Positions 8,161-16,112 of a DNA stretch of 64,000 nucleotides are shown one piece after another. The notes below the pieces were generated by a model. The model ran no database searches. It was not told the origin of the DNA and worked only from the letters and a program-made list of their open reading frames with translations. A program made the position numbers and the translations under genes. Source of the stretch: Cognatitamlana onchidii (lineage in GTDB: Bacteria; Bacteroidota; Bacteroidia; Flavobacteriales; Flavobacteriaceae); contig NZ_SRWZ01000003.1 of assembly GCF_004804355.1 (NCBI RefSeq), forward strand, positions 434,001 through 498,000. Reading direction: 5' to 3'. Positions within the stretch are counted from its first letter, which is position 1, and every line of letters begins with the position of its first letter.

Positions 8161-10118
8161 TTAGAAAAGCCCTTCTACCTTTAGTTTTGTTACTATCCTG
8201 TCAAAACTTCGCTCAAGAAAATTATAATTCAGAAACTATTATTGTTACCCATGGAGATATTTCTGCGACTACATTTAAAAAAGATTCTACGGCTAACGCT
8301 TTAGTTATTTTTGAATCTGGGAAGTCTTACGTTCACAGGGGGGAATACGACTTAAGAACAGAAAAAAAAATCAAAATTAAAATTCTTAATAAATCGGGGT
8401 TTGATAACGCAAATATTACTATACCACTTTATAATAACGAGAGAAGTAGGGAGAAAGTAAAAGATATTTTTGCAACGACCTACAACGAAATTGATGGGGA
8501 AATTGTAAGAACTAAATTAAAAGAAGAAAATATTTTCGAAGAAAAATATGACGAAAACCATACCCTAATAAAGTTTACACTACCAAACATAAAAGAGGGG
8601 TCTGTAATAACATATGGGTATAAAATTATATCTCCGTTTATGTTTAAATACCATGGTTGGCATTTTCAAGGTGACTTACCTAAACTATACAGTGAGTATA
8701 ACACGAGTATTCCAGCAAATTGGACATATCATATCAAATTGGTAGGCGGTAAAAAGCTATCAGTAAATGAGTCAAAAATAGAAAAAAAATGTTTGGAAAT
8801 GTCCTATGGGGCTTCTGCAGATTGTTCGGAAAGTATCTACGCTATGAAAGATATTCCAGCCTTTATTGAAGAAGATTACACAACAACTCGAGATAATTAT
8901 CTGGCGCGTATTGAATATGAATTAGAGTCTTTTCAGGGTATGGATGGCGTTATAAAACATTATACAAAAACCTGGAAAGATGTTGATAAAGAATTAAGGA
9001 CCGACAAGGAAATTGGAAAACAATTAAAAAAAACACTCGATTTAGAGGATTATTTTGACGCGAGCCTGATAAACGAAAAAGACGAACTAAAAAAAGCAAA
9101 AGCCATCTATAATTTTGTGCAAACTAATTATAAATGGAATGGAGCTTATAACATTTTCAATGATGTATCGATTAAAGACCTTCAAAAGAACAAATCTGGT
9201 AATGTTTCATCAATAAATATTTTGTTGCACAATCTTTTAAAAGAAGCCAATATTAACGTAAAACCGGTGCTTTTATCCACCCGAAATAACGGGTTCCCTA
9301 CAACTATTTATCCAGTATTATACGACTATAATTATCTCATAGCGCAAGTTACAATTAACAACAAAGACTATCTACTTGATGCCACAGACGAATACCTAAG
9401 CTTTGGTACAATTCCTTTTAGGTGTTTAAACCAATATGGTAGGCTGATAGATTTTAAAAATGGTAGTAAATGGATAGATTTAAAGGCCAATACTATATCT
9501 AGAGTTTTTTATAATGTAACCTTAGACCTTCAGGAAAATGATATGACAAGGGGCTCTGTTAATTCCAAAATAACTGGCTATCATGCCTTAAATTTAAAAA
9601 AGAAGTATTTCTCCAATAAAAATGGATACATAGAAAAACTGGATGGTCTGAATGAAGACCTAGAAGTCACAAATCTTACAATTGACTGCAACAATAAAAC
9701 GAGTCCTGAATTTAAAGAATCTTACACCATTGAGTATTTTCCTGAGGATACTGGAGACAACATATATCTAAACCCATTTTTCATCACCTTTTTTGATGAA
9801 AACCCTTTTAAACTTCAAGAGCGCTCTTACCCCATCGATTTTGGTTATACAGACACGTATTACTACGCTGTAAAATTAAATTTACCAGAAGCCTACACTA
9901 TTGCTGAGGCACCAAAGGATTTAAAAATGATGCTTCCTAACAATGCAGGTCAGTTTATGCTTAGTTCAAAACAAATGGGAAAAGCTTTAGTTTTGAACTT
10001 AAGGATTAGCTTTAAAGAGTCCATATATCCACCGGAATACTACCCATATTTAAAAGAGTTTATGAATAACATAGTTGATATTCAAAACAATTCGTTGGTT
10101 GTGCTTAGAAAAAAGTAA
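8157..10118 (+). CDS. exported DUF3857 / transglutaminase-like protein
   Basis: 653 residues: signal peptide (residues 1-19, ending CQNFAQ), an N-terminal DUF3857 beta-rich domain (about 30-280), a transglutaminase-like core (about 290-420) and a C-terminal beta domain. In the core the expected Cys of the catalytic triad is replaced (SGNVSSINILLHNLL) and the usual His lies in a run without His (YDYNYLIAQV), while the Asp (LLDATDEY) remains. The fold is kept but hydrolase activity looks lost. Its start overlaps the preceding stop by 4 nt. The role is unknown; periplasmic or surface location is likely. Confidence 0.88.
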   Translation: MIRKALLPLVLLLSCQNFAQENYNSETIIVTHGDISATTFKKDSTANALVIFESGKSYVHRGEYDLRTEKKIKIKILNKSGFDNANITIPLYNNERSREKVKDIFATTYNEIDGEIVRTKLKEENIFEEKYDENHTLIKFTLPNIKEGSVITYGYKIISPFMFKYHGWHFQGDLPKLYSEYNTSIPANWTYHIKLVGGKKLSVNESKIEKKCLEMSYGASADCSESIYAMKDIPAFIEEDYTTTRDNYLARIEYELESFQGMDGVIKHYTKTWKDVDKELRTDKEIGKQLKKTLDLEDYFDASLINEKDELKKAKAIYNFVQTNYKWNGAYNIFNDVSIKDLQKNKSGNVSSINILLHNLLKEANINVKPVLLSTRNNGFPTTIYPVLYDYNYLIAQVTINNKDYLLDATDEYLSFGTIPFRCLNQYGRLIDFKNGSKWIDLKANTISRVFYNVTLDLQENDMTRGSVNSKITGYHALNLKKKYFSNKNGYIEKLDGLNEDLEVTNLTIDCNNKTSPEFKESYTIEYFPEDTGDNIYLNPFFITFFDENPFKLQERSYPIDFGYTDTYYYAVKLNLPEAYTIAEAPKDLKMMLPNNAGQFMLSSKQMGKALVLNLRISFKESIYPPEYYPYLKEFMNNIVDIQNNSLVVLRKK

Positions 10119-10125
10119 ACTTCAC

Positions 10126-10133
10126 TATTTTTG
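10126..10133 (+). promoter_or_regulatory. -7 box before the ion-channel gene
   Basis: TATTTTTG matches TAnnTTTG and ends 5 nt before the ATG at 10139, so any transcript from it would be essentially leaderless. No -33 TTTG is at the standard distance. Confidence 0.4.
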
Positions 10134-10138
10134 AATAT

Positions 10139-10984
10139 ATGAGAAGTAAAAGTTGGAAGGACTGGAAAACCAAACTTCATGATATTATTTATGAAGCAGA
10201 GACGCCTGCCGGTAAACTATTTGACATCATTCTTCTGATAGCAATTATTGCCAGTATAATACTGGTTATGCTTGAGAGTGTTGAAAGTTTTGATAACAAA
10301 TTTCACAACTTCCTTAACATTTCAGAATGGATTATTACCATTCTGTTTAGTATTGAATATGTTGCAAGAGTTATCACAGTAAAAAAACCATTAAAGTATA
10401 TTACAAGTTTTTACGGTGTGATAGACTTATTGTCTACAATTCCAAAGTACATTTCTTTACTTTTTGGTGGGATCCATGCCCTGGCAGCATTGAGAGCTCT
10501 GCGCTTATTGCGCGTTTTTAGAATTTTAAAATTGGCAAGGTACTTAGGTGCTTCCCAAGTGCTTACTTCAGCCATTAAAGCTAGTAGAGCCAAAATTTCG
10601 GTGTTTTTGTTTGCAGTGCTCATACTATGCGTCATTTTTGGAACTCTTATGTATTTAATAGAAGGTGAAGCAAGTGGTTTTACTAGTATTCCTGTTAGTG
10701 TATACTGGTGTATTGTAACCCTAACAACGGTAGGCTTCGGAGATATTGCTCCTGTGACCCCAATTGGGCAGCTTATAGCGGCGCTTATTATGATTTTAGG
10801 GTATGGAATTATTGCTGTGCCAACAGGCATTGTTTCTGCTGAGTACACCAACCGTCATAAGAATGATAAGCACCCAAACGATCATGTACAGCTGAACTCT
10901 CATTCCTGTGAAAACTGCCTAGCAGAACACCATAGCGATCGTGCTGAATTCTGCTATAACTGTGGTAAAAAGCTTAAGAGTTAA
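10139..10984 (+). CDS. voltage-gated-like potassium channel with C-terminal zinc ribbon
   Basis: Six-helix ion transporter (281 aa). S4 carries regularly spaced arginines (ALRALRLLRVFRILKLARYL, about residues 118-137), and the pore has the K+ selectivity filter in TLTTVGFGDIAP (about 195-206). After the last helix a soluble tail contains two CxxC pairs (CENC and CYNC, about residues 258-277), a small zinc ribbon. The family is inner-membrane, tetrameric and K+-selective. The tail may be a metal- or redox-sensing element (inference). Confidence 0.92.
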   Translation: MRSKSWKDWKTKLHDIIYEAETPAGKLFDIILLIAIIASIILVMLESVESFDNKFHNFLNISEWIITILFSIEYVARVITVKKPLKYITSFYGVIDLLSTIPKYISLLFGGIHALAALRALRLLRVFRILKLARYLGASQVLTSAIKASRAKISVFLFAVLILCVIFGTLMYLIEGEASGFTSIPVSVYWCIVTLTTVGFGDIAPVTPIGQLIAALIMILGYGIIAVPTGIVSAEYTNRHKNDKHPNDHVQLNSHSCENCLAEHHSDRAEFCYNCGKKLKS

Positions 10985-11036
10985 TCAAGGCCCCTGCCCT
11001 GCATTTAATCTAATTCAGGTATTTTAAGGGTAAAGG

Positions 11037-11067
11037 TTTGTGCAATCCTTTTTTCAATTTAACTTTG
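11037..11067 (+). promoter_or_regulatory. consensus Bacteroidota promoter overlapping the miaA 5' end
   Basis: TTTG (11037-11040), exactly 19 nt, then TAACTTTG (11060-11067): a full match to the TTTG/TAnnTTTG consensus. Transcription would start near 11074, downstream of the only canonical in-frame start codon of the miaA-GNAT frame (GTG at 11040). Confidence 0.7.
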
Positions 11068-12683
11068 CTTACAACAAAACACCAGGTGCAATAGAGACAC
11101 AAACAAAATATCTAATTTCCGTCATTGGCCCAACAGCTATAGGAAAAACAGCTTTAAGCATTGAGCTTGCAAAACACTTTAATACCGATATTATTTCTGC
11201 AGATTCAAGACAGTTTTTTAAAGAAATGCAAATAGGTACTGCAGCGCCAACATCGGAAGAATTATCACAAGCTAAACATCATTTTATTCACAACAAATCT
11301 ATTAAAGAACATTACAGTGTTGGTTCTTTTGAAAAAGAGGCTCTGCACTGCTTAGAGAATTTGTTTCAAACCAAAGATATTGTGATTATGGTTGGTGGCT
11401 CTGGACTATATGTTGATGCTGTCACCAAGGGTCTTGATACTTTTCCTGATGTAGATTCAAGTATAAGAAACCAATTGAATACAGATTTAGAAACAAAGGG
11501 ACTAGAGTATTTGCAACAGCAATTAAAAAAATTAGATCCGCAATCGTTTCGCACCATCGCCATTGATAACCCGCATCGCGTTATTAGAGCTTTAGAAATT
11601 TGTCTCGGTACCAGACAGCCCTTCTCATCTTTTTTAAACAAAGAGAAACGGGTACGTCCTTTTAAAACCATTACTATTGGGCTAACTGCGGAACGAGAGC
11701 TCATATATAATCGCATTAATCAGCGCGTTGATATTATGATTAAACAGGGTTTGATTGATGAAGCTAAAACCTTGTTACCGTACAAGGAACTCAATGCTCT
11801 AAATACGGTTGGATATAAAGAAATTTTTAATGCTTTAGAAGGTCATACTGAAATAGATGTGGCAATCTCTGAAATTAAAAAAAACACGCGAAGATTTGCA
11901 AAACGTCAACTCACATGGTTTAAAAAGAATACTGCAGCATATTGGTTTGATTATAACACACCAATATCTTTTATCATTGAGAAAATAGAGTCTATTATTA
12001 GGTTTAAATCCAATGAATTTGTTTTAGATAATCCTGTTTGGTTTGCATTAACCGAAAAGCAGCAAGACCCATGTTTAAAACTTAATAAGCTAAAATTCTA
12101 CGCACCCGAATACGCCCCTTTTGGAGCCTTTATAGGTCCTCAAGATAGCACTGCTGCCATTGAATCCTATTCTAAATTAATAGACACCTTCTATATAGTT
12201 GGCAATAAACCAAAGGTTCCTGCTCATTTTAAGGAGCCCGTAAAATATATAGGCTTACAAATGATTAATTATAATAAAATAAATCACCCTATTACAACTA
12301 ATATTGTTGAACTTAAAAGTAATCATCACAAAGATTTAATTGATTTGGTCAATATGGTATATCCAGATTTTTTTAAACCAAAAACTTTTTTGCTAGGACG
12401 ATATTATGGTATATACCGAAACAACAAACTGGTTGCTGCAGCTGGAGAGCGTATGCAAACGCAAAATTTCACAGAAATTAGTGCTGTAGTCACCCATCCA
12501 AAACATGTAGGCAAAGGTTTTGCTAAACAACTTATTACACATGCTACCAATGAGATATTCAGGAATAATAAAATCCCTTTTCTGCATGTTGATGAAACCA
12601 ATTTAGGTCCCATACAATTATATAAAAAACTTGGGTTTTCGGTAAGAAGAAAAATGGCATACTGGAAAGTTGATGCCAAATAG
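11040..12683 (+). CDS. miaA: MiaA tRNA dimethylallyltransferase fused to a GNAT acetyltransferase
   Basis: Residues about 24-310 are MiaA, which transfers a dimethylallyl group to A37 of tRNAs reading UNN codons: P-loop GPTAIGKTALS, DIISADSRQFF, VGGSGLYVDA, NPHRVIRALEI and the ARRFAKRQLTWF-like KNTRRFAKRQLTWF. Residues about 325-547 form a second unit starting near NEFVLDNPVW and ending in a GNAT domain (ISAVVTHPKHVGKGFAKQL for acetyl-CoA, then LYKKLGFSVRRKM). MiaA alone is about 300 aa, so this is a fusion. The start is uncertain: GTG 11040 lies inside a promoter, and the next in-frame near-start is ATA at 11091, just before ETQTKYLISV. The stop abuts the convergent gene's stop with no gap. 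Confidence 0.88.
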   Translation: MQSFFQFNFAYNKTPGAIETQTKYLISVIGPTAIGKTALSIELAKHFNTDIISADSRQFFKEMQIGTAAPTSEELSQAKHHFIHNKSIKEHYSVGSFEKEALHCLENLFQTKDIVIMVGGSGLYVDAVTKGLDTFPDVDSSIRNQLNTDLETKGLEYLQQQLKKLDPQSFRTIAIDNPHRVIRALEICLGTRQPFSSFLNKEKRVRPFKTITIGLTAERELIYNRINQRVDIMIKQGLIDEAKTLLPYKELNALNTVGYKEIFNALEGHTEIDVAISEIKKNTRRFAKRQLTWFKKNTAAYWFDYNTPISFIIEKIESIIRFKSNEFVLDNPVWFALTEKQQDPCLKLNKLKFYAPEYAPFGAFIGPQDSTAAIESYSKLIDTFYIVGNKPKVPAHFKEPVKYIGLQMINYNKINHPITTNIVELKSNHHKDLIDLVNMVYPDFFKPKTFLLGRYYGIYRNNKLVAAAGERMQTQNFTEISAVVTHPKHVGKGFAKQLITHATNEIFRNNKIPFLHVDETNLGPIQLYKKLGFSVRRKMAYWKVDAK

Positions 12684-14204
12684 CTATTGAGTTACTACAT
12701 TGCTATACTTAGCGCTAATAACAATACTTTTTCCCGAAGCTAGACTTCCGGACGAAAAATTGGACGTGTTTTCTTTTGATAGTTTCTCAGGGTGTGAAAA
12801 TCGACATCTCGTTCCTTTAAATTGAAAACTACAATCAACCTTCGGAAGCGTTATAAGGGCATCTCCATTTTGAAGAATAATATTCATACTTGTAAAATCA
12901 TCGCCTATATTATCAATCCTCAGGTCTCCAATATTAGCATCTATTATAGCACTTTCAAGTAAGTTTGTCACATCAATATTAGAGGATATTGAATTTAAAA
13001 CAATGTGTTTTACATTATTCAATTCTGCCTGCTCCACATAGTTTAAATTTAGCTTTCCTAAATTCCAATTAGAAACTTGTACAGGAGAATAGGAGGCATT
13101 GATGGAAGTTTGACTTCCATCAATGCTATTAGCTTTAAACTTTGTATACGCTAAATCTGCTTTTAAATTTAAAATAGCGCTTGCAAACTCTATCTCCCCA
13201 TGTCGTACATCTACTTTAAGCTTAGCCTTTTTCGGCATCTTAATCTTTATCGTTTTTTTAACCTTATTACTGGGTTTTTTGAGCATTAAGTCTTGTATTT
13301 CCTCTTGGCGATCTTCCAGCAGCCTAATACGTTCATGCTGTCTAACTGCTCGTTCTTTTGTTCGCATTGCTCTTTCCTGGGCGCGTGCTGCCGTGCGTTC
13401 CGCATGAGCCACATGTCTTTCTACTTCTTGTTCAATAATTGTGGCATGGCGTTCACCCAAAGTTTCCATACGTTCAACAAATTCTTCTGTATTAAACTCC
13501 TGTTCATACTTCTCTGCCCATTTTTCAATCTTGTCTGTATATTTATCTTTCCATTCTTTACTAAATGATTCTCCCCAAGCCTCCATTTCTCTTACAAAAT
13601 CTTCACCGTACTTTTCTTCAAACTCTTTCGCATAGAATTCTAAATACTTATCGCCATCTTTCTTATAGGCCTCATAATCAAATTTTATAGCTTTAACACC
13701 TTCTGGCAATTTTGGCAACCTTGGAAGTTCTGGAATTTCCGGCAATTCTGGAAGTTCTGGAAATTCATGCGGCTCAACTACTACATCTAACTCGACATCC
13801 GGTAGCTTGGCAAGCTCATATTGTAATTCTTTTAAAACTGCCTTAACAACGTCTTCATCTCTATGGTGACCAATACTATAAACCCATGTTTTATAACCAC
13901 TGCCATCAGTTTTCACAGCCACTTTATCTAGCGAAGCATCAATATCTAGTTCCCACGCTTCAAGAGCTTCTTGCAATTCATCGGGACTTAAATCATCGGC
14001 TTCTACATATGCCTCCACTTCTACAACATCTCTGTTCCACGTGTCGAATATAATGTTACATTGACTCGTATTAAGATCAATTTTAACATCTTTATTTACT
14101 TTAATAGATTGTGAAACCTTGGTTAATTTCTCCTGAGCCATTATCCAACTGCTGCAAAAAAGCAGCGTAGATAAAAGCATTATTTTTATTAATTTTCTGT
14201 TCAT
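12684..14204 (-). CDS. exported adhesin-like protein with Leu-Pro repeats and a charged coil (DUF4097-like C-terminus)
   Basis: 506 residues. A signal peptide (residues 1-23, ending SWIMAQ) is followed by a beta-rich region, a short ELPELPEIPELPRLPKLPEG proline repeat (about 153-175), a long Lys/Glu-rich stretch, an Ala/Arg/Glu coiled coil (HAERTAARAQERAMRTKERA, about 260-300) and a C-terminal beta-solenoid-like part of the DUF4097 type (INASYSPVQVSNWNLGKLNL). It is the last gene of an ECF-sigma operon, 10 nt behind the membrane regulator. The role is unknown; a periplasmic or outer-membrane target of the sigma factor is plausible. Confidence 0.85.
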   Translation of the reverse strand: MNRKLIKIMLLSTLLFCSSWIMAQEKLTKVSQSIKVNKDVKIDLNTSQCNIIFDTWNRDVVEVEAYVEADDLSPDELQEALEAWELDIDASLDKVAVKTDGSGYKTWVYSIGHHRDEDVVKAVLKELQYELAKLPDVELDVVVEPHEFPELPELPEIPELPRLPKLPEGVKAIKFDYEAYKKDGDKYLEFYAKEFEEKYGEDFVREMEAWGESFSKEWKDKYTDKIEKWAEKYEQEFNTEEFVERMETLGERHATIIEQEVERHVAHAERTAARAQERAMRTKERAVRQHERIRLLEDRQEEIQDLMLKKPSNKVKKTIKIKMPKKAKLKVDVRHGEIEFASAILNLKADLAYTKFKANSIDGSQTSINASYSPVQVSNWNLGKLNLNYVEQAELNNVKHIVLNSISSNIDVTNLLESAIIDANIGDLRIDNIGDDFTSMNIILQNGDALITLPKVDCSFQFKGTRCRFSHPEKLSKENTSNFSSGSLASGKSIVISAKYSNVVTQ

Positions 14205-14214
14205 TTTTTGATTT

Positions 14215-14793
14215 TTAAATAGATTGTTCTACCGTCTTATCTGCTTCAGTGTCTCCAAAATTTTCAATTTGAGATCTCAAACGGTATAATAAGTTTAGAC
14301 GAAACTTTAAATTATCAATTAACGCATTTACAGTTAGCTCTGTAGGCCCAGAATTTGTTAATTCTTTAGAAAGTCTTTGATATTCTATGTCGAGGATATT
14401 TAACTGTTCTAAAAAACTATCTATTAGATCTTTGGTTTCCGGGGTTGGATCCATTTTAGCAAGTTCAAGGTTTATACTTGCTAAGTAATAATCCTCCACT
14501 TCCTTTAACCCTGGAGAAACATCTCCGAGCGTTTTAGTTGCGTTAGTTTCATTATTTACAACGCTGTGCTTTGGCATATCAATAACTTCTGGTTGCACAT
14601 ATTTAAAACCACCATAGCTAAGTCCTAATACCAAAAGAATACTAGCCGCTACCTTAATCCAACTAGGAAAAAGTGCTTTCTTAATAGGTAACACCTGATC
14701 GAGCTTTTCTAAAAACCTTCCTTGATGATTTTCAGGCATTTTCTCAGTTAGTTTAAGCTCCTCTTTAAACAAATCTTTAATATCTCGTGCCAT
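14215..14793 (-). CDS. single-pass membrane protein, probable anti-sigma-type regulator
   Basis: 192 residues: a cytoplasmic N-terminus of about 43 residues (KMPENHQGRFLEKLDQVLP), one transmembrane helix (WIKVAASILLVLGLSYGGF, about 44-62) and a mainly helical periplasmic domain. Its start overlaps the sigma-factor gene by 17 nt, the classic place for an anti-sigma factor. It lacks the zinc-binding HCxxC motif of ZAS anti-sigma factors, so the function is inferred from topology and position only. Confidence 0.78.
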   Translation of the reverse strand: MARDIKDLFKEELKLTEKMPENHQGRFLEKLDQVLPIKKALFPSWIKVAASILLVLGLSYGGFKYVQPEVIDMPKHSVVNNETNATKTLGDVSPGLKEVEDYYLASINLELAKMDPTPETKDLIDSFLEQLNILDIEYQRLSKELTNSGPTELTVNALIDNLKFRLNLLYRLRSQIENFGDTEADKTVEQSI

Positions 14794-15328
14794 TCTTTTT
14801 AAGTTTTAAGGCGTCTTGCAATTTAGACTTTCCTCTTGATAATTGAGTTCTTGAAGCTACTTCTGAAATTTTCAATATTTCGGAAATTTCTTGATGATCA
14901 TAGCCTTCAATTAAATACAACATCACTACATACCGATACTTATCTGGCAAAGCCTCTATGGCTTCTTTTATATCTTGTAATGTGACTGAATCTTCAACTA
15001 ACCATTTGTCATCAATAACTGTATCAACTACTTTAAGGTGCACCTCATCTAATTCAACTAAATGCTGCTTCTTAGACTTTAAGACATCAATACTCATATT
15101 AACAACAATACGTTTTAACCATGCACCAAAAGTTACCTCAGCTTTATATTGATGAAGTTTTGTAAAAGCTTTGATAAAGGCTTCTTGTACCACATCTTCG
15201 GCGTCGGTAGCATCTTTCAAAAACCGTTTAGCCACAATATACATCCCTTCACAGTATTGGTTGTATAACTGCATTTGTGCCTGTCTGTTGTTTTGTTTAC
15301 ATTTTTCAATAATGTCAACTTGAAACAT
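14777..15328 (-). CDS. ECF RNA polymerase sigma factor
   Basis: 183-residue sigma-70 family protein of the extracytoplasmic-function group. Region 2 spans about residues 20-90 (DAEDVVQEAFIKAFTKLHQY is 2.2-2.3; TFGAWLKRIVVNMSIDVLK is 2.4). Region 4 lies at about 120-172 (LPDKYRYVVMLYLIEGYDHQEI, then the HTH ISEILKISEVASRTQLSRGK). Regions 1.1 and 3 are absent, as expected. It heads an operon with the membrane regulator and the adhesin-like gene. A TAGATTTG box on the minus strand at 15422-15429 could be its promoter, but the -33 half is missing. Confidence 0.93.
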   Translation of the reverse strand: MFQVDIIEKCKQNNRQAQMQLYNQYCEGMYIVAKRFLKDATDAEDVVQEAFIKAFTKLHQYKAEVTFGAWLKRIVVNMSIDVLKSKKQHLVELDEVHLKVVDTVIDDKWLVEDSVTLQDIKEAIEALPDKYRYVVMLYLIEGYDHQEISEILKISEVASRTQLSRGKSKLQDALKLKKNGTRY

Positions 15329-15500
15329 GCTGTTTTTCTTTTGGTATAAGTTAGTTCATTTTAAAGACGATTGAAAAATGCAGGTGTGGCAAAAAATTTA
15401 TTTTTTTATGCATTATCATAACAAATCTAAATAAAACTGCGTTTGCACTTTAGCGGTTATTCCTTTTTAAATATCTTTATACCTTATTAAATTGCTATCT

Positions 15501-16070
15501 ATGAACTCCTTTTTAAAACGTGTATTAATTTTATTATCTGTAGTTGCTATAGGTTTATTTTTATATTCTGTATTTGTTGAAAATTTATTTGCTCAAAGAT
15601 TGAGCCCTAAGGATACAGTAGAGTATAAATTAAATGACCTGAAACTTGAGGTATTTTATAATAGACCATTTAAAAAGGATCGAGAGATTTTTGGTGGATT
15701 AGTTCCCTATAATCAAGTATGGCGAACTGGAGCTAATGAAGCTACTACTTTTGAAACCAATAAAGCGCTAGCCATAGAAGGGATGCCTTTAGAAGCAGGC
15801 AAGTATACCCTTTGGACGGTTCCTAAAGACACCGTATGGAATGTAATATTTAACTCGAAACAATATAAATGGGGAGTCAATGCGCAAATGCAACCAATGT
15901 GGGATCCTAATTATGATGTGATTAATGTTGAAGTTCCTGTGCAAAAACTAGATAACTACGTTGAACAATTTACCATAGGGTTTGATAATTCTACCGATAA
16001 CTTGTTCTTAACTCTAGCCTGGGATAATGTAAAAGTAGCAGTGCCTTTAAAATACAGCTCTGTAAAGTAA
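15501..16070 (+). CDS. DUF2911 exported protein
   Basis: 189 residues from the ATG at 15501; the frame is open three codons earlier to a TTG at 15492, but the ATG is the better start. One N-terminal hydrophobic segment (VLILLSVVAIGLFLYSVFV) serves as signal anchor. The rest matches the DUF2911 family: LEVFYNRPFKKDREIFGGLV, QVWRTGANEATTFETN and GKYTLWTVPKDTVWNVIFN. The biochemical role is not known. It is divergent from the ECF operon, with about 170 bp between them. Confidence 0.85.
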   Translation: MNSFLKRVLILLSVVAIGLFLYSVFVENLFAQRLSPKDTVEYKLNDLKLEVFYNRPFKKDREIFGGLVPYNQVWRTGANEATTFETNKALAIEGMPLEAGKYTLWTVPKDTVWNVIFNSKQYKWGVNAQMQPMWDPNYDVINVEVPVQKLDNYVEQFTIGFDNSTDNLFLTLAWDNVKVAVPLKYSSVK

Positions 16071-16112
16071 ATTTGAATTTGCCTTTTTTCTGCTTAGTTA
16101 AACCATTCTGAA

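Noticed and set aside
10411-10851. 146-codon open frame opposite the K+ channel gene
   Set aside because: Antisense shadow of a well-identified channel gene, including its pore motif.
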